Shown: positions 12,661 to 24,119 of the stretch, piece by piece
Position numbering within the stretch: position 1 is the first letter of the stretch
Layout: each line of letters opens with the position of its first letter
Assembly (NCBI GenBank): GCA_015499995.1
Contig: JADNRV010000052.1
Location: 248,001 to 312,000 of the forward strand
Direction of reading: 5' to 3'
Length of the DNA: 64,000 bases
Source of the DNA: Flammula alnicola
Lineage: Eukaryota > Basidiomycota > Agaricomycetes > Agaricales > Strophariaceae
Translations under genes and position numbers: made by a program
Notes under the pieces: model-generated
Told to the model about the DNA's origin: nothing
The model's database searches: none
The model's input: only the letters and a program-made list of their open reading frames with translations

Positions 12661-13325
12661 TTTATCTATCATTTGCATCGATATATACCCGCTATTTATT
12701 ATACAACGTAAGGTCATTCCTTTCGAATGGAGTTCTATCTTTTCTGATGAGCATTTTCAGATTGTATTCCTAGCACTCGCATTTCGATCTTCGTCCTACA
12801 CAGACTTTGTACACTTGCTATCGCGTACACGATCTATTGAAATCCCTTAAATCTCATCTTCAATTACTGTGGTGTGGTATCGGTTAACACGTTGGGCAAG
12901 CAACCTCAAGCAATACATGTCAAGACGTTGTTGAATTACAGAAACATCAATTCATTCCTAGGTCCAACTTTTTCTCAGGCATTTCAACTGCATACTCACG
13001 ATACGAGCTTTGTCTAGATGATAATTTAGCGATAGAAGTCGGCAGAACAACGGTTCCGCCAAAAGGCAGTGTAAGTAAACAAATGGTCCCCATTTGTGTA
13101 CTCCGCACTATATACGGCAGGCAAGGCCGTGGCCGTGGGGCTTCGCACATGTCTCCGTATATGAAGGACAGCTTTTTCCGTTCGCATCCCCGATTTCATC
13201 ATATGCGCTGCGCAGCCCTAATCTTGACCGCAGCACCTTACAAGCTTTAAAGATACAAGCCCTTACGTCGGAGTCACCTTTTTTCACCTTCCAGTATTGC
13301 TTTACCAAAGTAGCATAGTCGAATC
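12661..13325. other. Spacer between tandem copies 1 and 2
   Basis: No gene seen. The first 130 bases downstream of copy 1 resemble the regions downstream of copies 2 and 3, and the last 130 bases resemble the promoters of the other copies. The spacer is therefore largely part of the duplicated unit. Confidence 0.45.
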
Positions 13326-14754
13326 ATGAAGATGGACACGCATTCTCTTCCAGATGACCCGACGCCTGCTGATGCTCCGCCTTCATACGACACGCTGGGT
13401 GCAGGCTCGAGTAATCAGGACCATCGATCAGAAAAGTATCCTAGGCCTGTCATCGACCAACCAGCAGGACCGTCGCGCCCGTCTCTGCGTTCACCGCTCC
13501 GCAGTCCTCCTGCCCTTCCACCCAATTCACCAAGTTTCTCGTCTTCAGGGCCAACGCCGACGAATAATAAGGAGAAAGAGCGAGCAGGCAGCTGGTTCGG
13601 CTTCATAGAGTCGCCACAGGCACGCACGACGCGAGAAGTTCGAACAACAGTGCTGGGGCTCGTACGTGACTTGATCCAAGCGCACAATTCCCTGTGGCAA
13701 CCGAGATCCTTCAAAGCTGCGCAGACGCATGCGCACACAACTCTTTATCCTTGTCCTCTCTTCTTCAAGAGAAGTCGATAGAAAAGCACACTCCTTTTAT
13801 TGGGCAATCATAAAACGAATGCCTGATGGACATCATGACGTCGAGGAGCAGCAAGGACCTGACCTGCTGAGTGCACTCATCTCGTACGCCTCACCTTTAA
13901 CGAAAGACACGATAACGGAACTTCGCCTCGCCTGTCTTACTACGTCGGACCAAGTGCTGTTTCAGCGATTGCGCCTTTTTCCCGAGTTCGCGCCAGCGTC
14001 TGGGGCCGACCGAGTACTATTTGGAATGACGATACCCCCAGAATCCATTGAGGTGGAAGATCTTCCGGAGATGGTGTTGCATTTGTGGTGAATTTCGCGA
14101 TACCTCACTTCTATAAACGAATGGTGGTAAACAAAGATATTGCTCTCGAGTTCATCGCTCGAGGTAAGTTTCAGAACTGAAATATTCATTCGACCAACCC
14201 ACTGATGCACTTATCCTTTGCCGTTAGGTCGAATGTGGCGCCTAACATTTTTCTTGCCCCTGGACTTAAGGAATGTGGATTTCACCCACCATCAGGCTCG
14301 TGGTGTGTTTCGCTATCGGTTCTAGAAACCAGTCAAAAAACATATATCGATTCAACGCTCCTCGTATCAGAAGTCAAATCTTCGGAAACTCCCAACTCAT
14401 CCATACCAGCCGAGCCTCCCTCCCGCTTAGGGTGGTTTCCCCCTTCCTTCCAATGATATACCCAAGGTCAATTCTGATCTTTCGATCAGCCTGAAGTCGA
14501 GAGACCGGCTACAGCCTGCGACGAGCGATCGTTACGGGGGAGTGAGCGCCGTTCTTGCGTTGGAGCAGTGTTTGTCTGGTGCCAACATTCGACACGAGTA
14601 CGTGATATTTCGTTTATGTTGCTTCCTCCGTTCGGCTCAATTTTTGACATATTCGTACGTCGGTTCTAGGAATCGCACATATATCGGATCTGACGAAACG
14701 TTGAGAGCGCGCCTGGAAGCTCGCGTCATGAGTAAGAGACCTGACGGCGACTAA
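13326..14754 (+). pseudogene. Tandem CaaX-tailed family, copy 2 (frame-broken)
   Basis: Homologous along its length to the copy at 15709. Single-base losses near 13692 (after AHNS) and near 14067 (LPE instead of LPGDG) shift exon 1. Exon 2 (from about 14228) is degraded after SSIPAEPPS, and a TAA at 14752-14754 stops the frame a few codons before the CVIC-like box, which still exists in the DNA just downstream. The splice sites of both introns are kept. More decayed than copy 1. Confidence 0.65.
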
Positions 14755-15708
14755 GACTGCGTAATATGTTCCGAGTCGTTTATCTATTAATCGACGATAT
14801 ACCCCTACTATTAAGGTAAGTAAATCATAAATCTCTTCTAATGGCTTCTATCTTTTCTCATGAGCCTCTTTACACAGACTTTGTACACTTGCTATCTATT
14901 GAAATCTTTCAAATCCCAAGTTTAAGCATTGCCGTGTGTCGTTTCAATTAACATGTTGTGCAAGCAACACATGTCAGGCCATTGTTGAATGGAAAGTAAG
15001 ACATTAATTCACTCCTGGACTGCCTTTTTTCTGTCTTTTCAGCTTCATACTCACGCTACCAGCTGTTTCTGGACGATAATTTGCAGATAGAAGATGGAGA
15101 TATCATCTTCCCGAAGTCTGGCTGTTTCACCAGAAAGCAGAAAGAACTGATGAAACTTCGAAACTTTGAGAGACATTTATAAGACTTTGCAACGTAAGTA
15201 AGACTTTATAGACCGTGGGCCTTGCTGATTCTGTGATATTATTTAGTGATGCTTTATGAGACTTTGAATAGACCTTGGTGAGACTGGGCGAGCCAGAAGA
15301 TCCCGCGCAAAATTGTGAAATGCTTGCGCCCAAAAGGCAGTGTACCCCGCACTATATATGGCTGAGGCTCCGGCCTTAAACCTGTCTCTGTATATAAAGG
15401 ACAGATTTTATGTCCCCCATTTCCATCCCCTACCTGTGACCGTTGAGATCTCAAGTCTTGACAGTCTTCGGTTTGTCCACTGCCCCTTCGTCATCATCGT
15501 GCTCGCATTTTACTCGAGGCAGAGCTTGCAGCATAAGCGTGACGGACAGCTAGCTATCAAGGGACGCAAGAAGCCGCCGCCATACGCCTTGCGCAGCCCT
15601 AATTTTGACGGCAACCGCAGTGGCTTACAAGCTTCCACGGTACAAGGAAGACGCCGTTTTTTTGATCCTTCACAACACTTTCAAGTGTCGGTTTACCAAT
15701 AGTTAATC
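14755..15708. other. Spacer between tandem copies 2 and 3
   Basis: No gene supported. The proximal part repeats the region downstream of the other copies, and about 15330-15708 repeats their upstream region, including the GCGCAGCCCTAAT segment and leader. Confidence 0.45.
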
Positions 15709-17187
15709 ATGACGATCAAGCATTCCCTTCCTGATGATTCGACGCCTGCCGATGCTCCGCCTTCGTATGAACCGCTGGGCGCAGGCTCGAGCAATCAGGA
15801 TTATGGGTCAGAAAAGCCTCCTGTCGTCGGCCAAATGGCAGGGCCATCACGACTATCTCTGCACTCACCACTACTCAGTCCCACGCCTCTTCCACTCAAA
15901 TCACAGAGTTTGTCGTCGTCTTCAAGTGCAGGGCCATCACCGACGAATAATAAGGGAAAGGGGCGGGCGAGTAACTCAGGCTGGTTCACGTTAACACAGT
16001 CACCACAGGCGCGCACAAGGCGGGAAGTTCGAACGACAGTGCTAGGACTCGTGCGCGACTTGATCCAAGAGCACAATTCTCCTGTGACGATTCACACCGG
16101 GATTCTTCAAAGCTGCACAGACGCATGTGCAAGCAACTCTCTATCCTTTTCCTCTCTTCTTCAGGAAAAGTCGATAGAAAGCCACACTTCTCTCTATTGG
16201 ACAATCGTTAAACGGCTGCCTGACGAGCATCATGAAGTTGAGGCGCAGCAAGGACCCGATCTACTCAGTGCCATCATATCATTCGCCTCACCTTTAAAGC
16301 AAGAAACGATAAGCGACATCTGGCTCGCATGTATTACTATGTCGGACCAGGCGCTGTTTCAACGATTGCGCCTTTCACCCGAGTTCGCATTTATATCTGG
16401 GGTCGACCGATTATTGTTTGGAATCACGATACCCCCAGAAGACATCGAGGTGGAATATCTTCCAGGAGATGGTGGCGCATTTGCAGCTAATGTCGTAATT
16501 CCCCACTTCTATAAACGAATGGTGGTGAGAAAGTCGATTGCTGTCCAGTTTATCGCTCGAAGTGAGTTTCAATTAGTTTCAAAACCGAACATTTCATTCA
16601 GCTAATCGACTAACGTACCTATCTTTTGATGTTAGATCGAATGTGGCAACTAGCATTTTTCATAGCACCTGGATTTAAAGCATACGGAATCGACCCAGCG
16701 GCAGGCTCATGGTGTATCTCACTATCGCTTCTGGAAACAAGTCCACCTACTTTCATCGATTCAAAGTTCCTCATACCCGAGGCCACTCCTCCGGAAACGC
16801 CCAAGTCGCCCGTACGACCCGAGCCTCCCTCATCTCCCTGTGGAGGCGTGGATCATGTTCCTTCCAATACCTCCGAGGACAAGCCTCCTCTTTGGCTCAG
16901 GCTGCAGTCGAGAGACTGTCAGCTACAGGCGGGGCGGGTCGATATTCCGGGAATGAGCGCCGTTCTTGCGTCGGAGTATCATTTATCTGGTGCAAACATC
17001 CAATTCGGGTACGTGGTCTTCTGCCTATGTTAGTTTCCCTTGGTTCGGCGCTTATCTTTGGAACGTTCGTACGTTCGGTTCTAGTAATGGCAAATATATC
17101 CAACCTGACGAGAAGCTGAGAGGGCGACTGGAAGCTCGCCTCCTGAGTGAAAGACCTCGCTTGAACACAGACTGTATCATATGTTGA
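15709..17187 (+). CDS. CaaX-tailed agaricomycete family protein, intact copy 3
   Basis: Exons 15709-16561, 16636-17008 and 17085-17187 join without a break into about 442 aa. Order of features: a P/S-rich disordered N-terminus with a PPSY motif (ADAPPSYEPLG, the kind of site bound by WW domains), a K/G stretch, then a long alpha-helical-looking region beginning EVRTTVLGLVRDLIQ and running through SLLQEKSIE, LYWTIVKRLPDE and IWLACITMSDQALFQRL. A beta-rich module follows (GAFAANVVIPHFYKRM; MWQLAFFIAPG; GSWCISLSLLE). The protein ends TDCIIC, a C-terminal CxxC box fitting the CaaX prenylation pattern. I recognise this as a conserved family of agaricomycetes without known function. If the tail is prenylated the protein would be membrane-associated (inference). 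It is the only unbroken copy of three. Confidence 0.78.
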
Positions 17188-17708
17188 TTTATTTATCATC
17201 CACGTCGAGGTACCACTACTATTATACCACGTAAGATCATTCTCTTCAAACATGGTTCCATCTTTTATCTGAGCATTTCTCAGATTATAATTATATTCCT
17301 AGCGCTCACAGTTTCGATCTTTGTCATACACAAATTTTTGTACACTTACTATCCATCCACGATTGAAATCCATTATATGCATTTAATCACTGGGTTGTGT
17401 TGGTTAATCTCGTTTAAAGGAAATCGTTATTTCATGTGCTCGTACTTCCCGCTTTTGATGCGCTTGCCATGAAGAGGAAAGTCATAAGTACTAAGTATGG
17501 GAGCCATCACTGGTGGTTGTGAAGATGCATGCATAGCAAAGAAATATAAGAGGCGCTTGAGAGGCGCCCATGCTTTTCACCGTAAGTTTTTTATCGCGAT
17601 TCTAGTCATTGATCTTATCTAATCTTGTCACGCAAGCGTGACTCGTCCATTCTATACGCCTTCAACCAACCTTCCGATCAAAGAACAAACCATCTCGAAG
17701 ACACAACC
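17188..17708 (+). promoter_or_regulatory. Promoter/leader of the CK2 beta gene
   Basis: Intergenic between the tandem family and CK2 beta. The last 150 bases (to 17709) must be transcribed, because the CK2 beta start codon is assembled across the intron at 17710-17760. Confidence 0.45.
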
Positions 17709-18866
17709 AGTTGAGTATCGTGCTCTATATTTCTGCCACAGTCTAACAGCATTAATACAGTGGAGGAAGCTTCGACAGGCTCAGACTCTGATTACTCCAG
17801 GTCCGCGCTAAGCCTTTTCAAACTCCAACAATTGGTGCATCAAACTGACATTTCGTTGTCGACATTACAGCACAGTACGCTTTACTTCTGCTGAAAGCAA
17901 AGACATAATAATGACATACCGGTGCTTAGTGGATCTCTTGGTTTCTTTCCTCGAAGGGCAACGAATATTTCTGCGAAGTCGACGAGGACTTTATCCTGGA
18001 CAGATTCAACCTGACAGGATTGAACAATGAAGTGGCGAACTATCCTCAGGCATTGGATCTCATCACGGATAGCTTGGGTGTGTCTACGTGTTATTTTATA
18101 GAAAGTAGCGAAGCTAATGTGGGTCCAGATGACGATATCCAGGACGAACTTCGCGGATCGCTCGATGTGCAAGCCAGACTCCTCTACGGCCTCATCCATG
18201 CACGATGGATCGTCACAGCTCGAGGGTTGACAAAGATGGTACTCCTTACCCCCTCTCATCTCATCCAACCTACTAAGCCATCCTCTAGCTTGACAAATAC
18301 AAACGCGCCGACTTCGGCCGCTGCCCACGTGTTCTCTGTGCCTCCCAACCTCTCTTGCCCGTCGGGCTGACCGACATTCCCTATGAAAAGTCAGTCAAAC
18401 TCTACTGCGGGCGGTGCGAGGACCTCTATTCCCCCAAATCCTCACGGCACGGCTCCATCGATGGCGCCTACTTTGGGACGACCTTCCCACATTTACTCTT
18501 CCTGGTATATCCCACCCTGATCCCACCGAAAGACGGCGACCTCCCTTCTACCACAATGACGGGCAAGGACGGCGGTGCTGGCGATTCGAGGAACAGGCGG
18601 CGGATCAGAGAGGAGCCCGATGTGACTGTAGCTGCGGAAGGCGGCGGTGAGGGTATAAGCACTGCGAGCGTTGCTCTGAAGGCAGAGCGATACAGGCCTC
18701 GTATATATGGCTTCCAGCTGAATGAGATCGCGAAGCTGCAGAGGTGGCAAGAGGCTGTTAGGGATCGGTACGTCTTTCGCTACTTGTCAATCTTGGTCTG
18801 TCGAAGCTCAATTTTTTTGACAGTCAAATTGCTCGCTTGGAAGCGTTGGAAGCGAAGACTCCATAA
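17709..18866 (+). CDS. CKB1: Casein kinase 2 regulatory (beta) subunit
   Basis: Seven coding exons: 17709 (the A of ATG), 17761-17800, 17871-17874, 17930-18077, 18129-18238, 18289-18767 and 18824-18866. They join to about 274 aa. CK2 beta is the dimeric scaffold of protein kinase CK2. Family landmarks: an acidic SDSDYSS N-terminus followed by [43 protein letters not shown], the zinc-ribbon cysteines CPRVLC and CGRC with the dimer interface between them, and [12 protein letters not shown]. The C-terminal tail carries the [16 protein letters not shown] segment. The model needs a start codon split by an intron and a 4-nt exon (CACA); both are required to keep the first 20 residues in frame with the conserved core. 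The gene symbol is by family, not proven orthology. Confidence 0.9.
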
Positions 18867-19295
18867 AATCTTTAACTCCAAACTGTTTCTTTCTACACTC
18901 AAGAATGTCATTTCTTTCTTCTCATGCATACCCTGTGCCGAGGCCTCTTGTAATGTCCAAACATAAATGCATTGTATACATGTCGCAGAAGTCGTGATCG
19001 TGAGTTGTCGTACGATGATGCCAAAAAAAATAATGAAGCAAAAAAAAATTCCGGCCTAAGCTAAGAAAGAAATCCAAGAAATGGGTGGACGTGGCATTCC
19101 ATTGCCCAGAGGGTCGATTGTCCATTGACGAAGCCTCTGCTTCGGAGACCATAAAAACTGGAGGAAAGACACAGCTGTCATCAGGCAGCCCATCGAACGA
19201 GCCTAGTGCTCGAACGGCCACCAGCACCTACCATCAAGTATGTCATCAAATCACTTGAATCCAACATTTTCCACCACCACCACCATATTGCAAAA
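18867..19295. other. Convergent 3' intergenic region
   Basis: Lies between the 3' ends of the CK2 beta gene (plus) and the membrane-protein gene (minus). No separate gene is visible; it should hold both 3' UTRs. Confidence 0.5.
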
Positions 19296-22290
19296 TTACG
19301 CAGAAGGCTGCCAATCGTTATCCAACCCCCCAACCCATGGTGCATTTAACGGAAACGAGGCGCTCAACGGGCTTATCGAGCGCGAAGTCTGCACACCGCG
19401 AACGGTCTCGAAGGACGTATCCATCAGCGCGGCCGATCCCGAGCCCATCGACCTGAGCGTGTTCGCCTTGTCCGGGCTCACATGCACGGACGGCGGCTCG
19501 CCAATAACCGGCGAGAAGGACGGCTCGGGGTGTCCCTGCTGGCTCGCTGCGCGTACCTGATGGCCAAACGCCGACAGGGCAGGCGAGGACGTAGCGTTGC
19601 GCCGGCGCTCGTCCGACGAGATGCTGCCCGCCCGCACGAGCGAGTGCGCTGCGGCGGAGAACCCGCTCGCGATGGACGAGTGCATGGAGGGGCGGGAGGA
19701 GGCGTTGGATCCCATGGAGCCGCCAAGGTCGCGTCGCGAGGCAGGGGCGGAGCCTGTTGAGCGCGACGAGGGGCTGAAGTGAGACCGCATGGAGTGCAGC
19801 GAGCCTTGTTCGGACATGATCGCAGGGCCTTGGACGAACTATGAGGAGAGAAGATTTTATGAGTAAAGGTCGGAAAGAGATTTCAAAAAAAAAAAAAAAA
19901 AAAGAAAAGCTTACAGTGCCAAATGTACCGCGTCTACCAGGATCAACGAACCCAGCGGCTGAAGATATCGTCCTCCACCCCTGTTCCGCATCCGGCGGGG
20001 CCTCTTCAAGGACATCGATCGATATGCCCGTATTATTATTCTCGGCATCAGCCATACCCGCACCCATGCCCATGCCCACGTCCAAGCCGAACGAGGCCAC
20101 AGGCGACACATTCGCGCCAACATCCGACCACCCGATCGGCCTGATCGTCTCCAGCCCAGGAGGCGGGAACGACGAGGCTTGTACCCTACGCTGCTGCCCG
20201 TGTTCGTCTCCTTCAACGACGAGATGGACGAAAAGTGGTTGAGCGCAGTCGGCGCGGGCATGTCGAGGATATCAGCGCCGGGTGTGTGGTCGAAGCTCGT
20301 GCCCGTGGGAGAGCGCGGTGGCGGGGTCGAGCTCGTGGTCGGTTCAGCTGTGGGAGGGTGGTCGCTATAGGCCGGCGGCGGGGGGCTGCTGGTGCTGGGC
20401 ATGCCACCGCCAGCGAGAGGGCCAGAGAACCAGGCGTGTTCGGTTGGGGGCTGCGAGTGGGCGTTGTCCGCAGGAGCCACAGCCCGTGGCAAGGGTGCCA
20501 GTACGGGCGTTCCAGGTATAGAAGACTGAGCGTCGTGATAGACACTCCCTCCGGACGCAGCACTGCGAGCGCTGACGCCTGATTTAGGACGGCTGCCATC
20601 AGGACTGAGGCCGACGCCGCGAGTCCTGCCACCGAAACTATCCACGTTGCTGGCATCTGAGGGGCTGAGCATAGTCCGGCCTGTCTCCAGATCCTTCTCC
20701 GAGAGCGGGTCGGCGACATACGAAGGCTCAAACATGGACTGCCGTGGTGACTCAAGGCTCCTGAACCAGCTCATGCGACGGATGTTGCCGAGCCCCCCAA
20801 GCCCCAGTGTTCCCAGAAGCCCGCCTTGGCTGGGGCCAGCTGCAGGTGGCGAACGCGGACCCAGGTCTCCGACGTTGACCCGGCGTGCTGTTAACAACGT
20901 CGCGGACTCTTCGGCGTCACCTGGGAAGGACGATTGGTGCGCAAGGGGCGAGGGTGAAGCAAAAGGTGATCGATCCGTTCCGAGGAGCGGTGCCGAGGCA
21001 GATGCAGGTCCAACGAGACGAGGCGCAATGTGCGGGTCGCGAGCGTACGCATAGGCGCCCGTATACTCTTCGTCGGGGTACTGATCAACGTCGTCGTCGG
21101 GAAGCACACTTTCGTGCCCAATCCGCTCCATGTCGGCAGCGGAAAGTCTCGTGCCGCCTTGCTGCTGTTGCTGGTGTTCAGGCGTGATGGGGAGAAGGCC
21201 GAGACTAGGACGGTCCAGAAGGACCCCGAACCCCGATGCGTGTGAGTTGGTAGAGTTGGAGGAGTTGCTGCCTGTAATCGGGGGTGGTACACGGGTAACT
21301 GCTGCAGGACGCGAAGCTGCTTGGCTGGCAACTTGGGTCATAGCAGCTGCACCAGTAGCTGCTGCTGCTGCTGCTGCTGCGCCACCGGAAGTAGAAGCAC
21401 GGCCTGCGGCAGACGTTTCGCCCGCCCATCCTGCTTCACTACTCCGTTGGAGGAACGGGTCGGCTTCTTCACCGCTGTGGCGCGGCGAACCCTCTCCAGG
21501 AATGCGCCCGCCTGGAGGCACGAAGTAGTAGTCGTCGTCGATGCCTTGCGACAGGGTGTTAAAGTTGCGCCTGCTCCGGCGGCCTTTGCACCACAGGAAC
21601 AGGAAGAGTGCTAAGACGAAAAGAAAGATGAGGCCCAGGATGCTCGCGACAATGACGCCGACGAGTTGGCCTTTTGTTAGCCCGCCCACGGGAGAGGACC
21701 CTGAAGAAGTTGGTAAAATTCCGACAGTGGTTGTGGAAGGTGCGGTAACTGAAAATGAGGATGTCGATGAAGCAGAAGAAATCGGTGCTGTGGTTGATGT
21801 TAAGATAGGAATGGGTCGATGAAATAGATGAGGTTGATAAGGATACAGTCGAAGGGGAAGTAGACGAAGCAGAAGATGAGGTAGGTGTCGCGGAGGTTGT
21901 GGGAGAAGTAGAGGATATTGCGGTCGAAGATGAAGTAAGTACAGAAGTCGTGGGTGTCGCATTTGTCGTAATAGTCGTTGTAGGGGGTGTCGCTGTCGTG
22001 GTAACTGGGGGTGCCACCGTGGTTGTGGTCTGTGGGGTAGGAGAAGGCAACACTACTGTTGCTGGCTCCGTAGATCCACCAAAAATGTATAACGACCCCA
22101 AAGGTATCTTTTAATATAGTCAGTCGTCTAACCGTTAAAATTGGGTGTTGAAACTCACACTTGGTCCAAAGTACGTTGGTGGGATGTATACTATGGACGT
22201 TTCGGTAGCCACAGGCTCTCCTGCCGCATTCGTGATTATAACCACGGATGGCGACAACCAGGGGGGGAACTCTTGAGAAGGTTGAGCCAT
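19296..22290 (-). CDS. Large single-pass membrane protein with Ser/Thr-rich ectodomain
   Basis: Minus strand, start at 22290. Exon 1 is 22290-22159 and exon 2 begins at 22107. The last two exons are about 20140-19915 and 19838-19296; total about 940 aa. A Ser/Thr/Pro-rich ectodomain (O-glycosylation type) is followed by one transmembrane helix (LVGVIVASILGLIFLFVLALF), a basic stop-transfer (CKGRRSRR) and a long cytoplasmic tail with poly-Ala, poly-Gln, PPPPAY and an ISIDVLEEAPP motif that I associate with this agaricomycete family. No classic signal peptide is seen at the N-terminus (MAQPSQEFPPWL), so a preceding exon cannot be excluded. Two frame problems: near 21808 one extra base in the Ser/Thr region, and near 20140-20184 a frame change that a 44-nt GT-AG intron would solve. 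The intron at 19839-19914 contains a run of 19 T on the coding strand. Confidence 0.7.
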
Positions 22291-24119
22291 ATTTCTACAG
22301 CTTTATAGGTTTTATACAAGTCGTTTCTGTTAAAAAATAGTCGTTAGTAGAGAGCGTGGGTGGCTTCAGGTCTGCAGAGTGAAATGTCAGTGAATTGCCA
22401 GCTATTGTTACTATATACGCACGAAGACTTTGTGGGTGAGGTTTATATCCTAAGATATGGTGGAAGAGGGGGTACGCGGAGGAAATGAGGGATATATAAC
22501 TGCTAGAAAGCAGGTAGAACTAGGCAGAAAGCAATTCGCGTCCAGACTCCAGACCAGACAACTTGAACCAATGTCACGTGACCATGCTTCTATGAATGTT
22601 GTTGATTGCGGGCCGCGGCGACAAAAGTGGCACCCTCTCCTCATCCCTGCAAGATTCCAGCCCGAGACTCGTTCCGTGATTTACTTTTGTAGAAAACATG
22701 GGTCCACTAAAGTGTCTAACTGTTGGATGGGGAGCTCTTTTTTATTTCAGACCTCCGACGTCTTGATTTTCTGTTGACGTCTTGATACTATACTTGTGAG
22801 TTAGTGTGAGTCCGAGTCGTGACCAGTTGACTAGACAGCATCAGCATCGGAGAATCGTTAACAAATCGTCATTGGCACAGCGTCGTGGATAATGAAGCTG
22901 AAGGTTAACGCACGATGAGTGGCCTATGTTAACAACATTTTATAGTTTCTGGACACTGACTCGGACCCCGCGGAAAGATTTGAATTTCATCTTTTTAGAT
23001 CGCACTACACCTCGTCTCTGAGCAAAAGTTTCATCTGACGAAGCAGTGTTGTAGTTTATAGTCACCTTTCCACCGTGAGAGTCAAGTTCATACGAACGGA
23101 GTACCTCACGGCAGTGTATTGAGTGAGGAGTTTCAGGCGGCTGATGCTTATGAGCCAAGATCATCTGTCAGTATGCATCAAGGATGTTCGGAGTGATCTT
23201 ATCTACCGAGGTTAGTCTTCTGCATCAGGACGGCTGCTCTTAGAACCCAAGATTTGATCTTCATCCTCCTTGTTGTAATAAGTAAATGGACATGTTGAGA
23301 AATTTCAAGTGGATATGAGTGCATGCACCTAGCATTTTTGTCGTATGTTGGCGCATCGGACCCAGCTGCAAGCCGCCGTGTGGAATGTTGCAATTGCAGG
23401 CTTCGGGTTAACTTTCAAGGTATTTTTAGTGTCTGATATTGGTCTGATATTCGTGTCAGTAGGCCAACCCCTACAACTATTAATACCACCATTCATCGCA
23501 CAGCCTTTCATCACTGTGCCATAGTCTTCGACATGGATCCACAATTCGCTCAATTCTCCGAAATCAAAATTTGAGTCCAAGAGATACAAGGGATTCATGA
23601 GGACTCAGGTACTTATTGGTGAATCCTTTAACTTCGAATGCCAGTGGTTATTATGTTTCCGAGTAGATTTGAAGTTTGTGGCGCTTCATGTGAAGACACT
23701 TGATGTACCTGTTTCGAAGGAAATTATCGAGTACCTCTTGGCAAATTATGTCAAAGATTAACCTATGCAGTTGACTGAACTCTATATATACAGTATATGT
23801 CATTGAAATATTTTAGTATTAGTACTTCTGTAGCATATGGTGTGCACCGCTCACACTGATGATATTCCGTCCTCCATCAAGCTTTCAAGTTTCACGAACT
23901 CGGATAGTATCAGCAGGCGCAGCTCAGTTATTGTTATCGGATGCGTCTCGTGTTATTCTTCCTTTCGACCAATTAATAACGCAGCGAGGCTGTAGTTTCA
24001 CTTTAGTAGAGACTCTGCGATATATAAGCTCTACTTCTCGGACTGGACATCGCTGTTCCCGTCGGAAATCTCTCGACTCTCATAGATCTGTTAACATCGC
24101 TCAGCCTAGTACTCTAAGT
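22291..24119. other. Intergenic; left part of duplicated MFS block
   Basis: No gene supported. From about 23026 onward the sequence is a diverged direct copy of about 30445-31530, upstream of the second MFS gene, so this stretch is the promoter and upstream part of the duplicated block. Confidence 0.5.
24021..24028 (+). promoter_or_regulatory. Candidate TATA box of MFS gene A
   Basis: TATATAAG about 90 bases before the ATG; the matching place before MFS gene B reads CTATATAAG, so the motif is conserved between the duplicates. Confidence 0.45.

Noticed and set aside
20235..21528. Plus-strand Arg/Gly/Ala-rich ORFs over the membrane-protein gene
   Set aside because: Antisense shadows of the long minus-strand exon.
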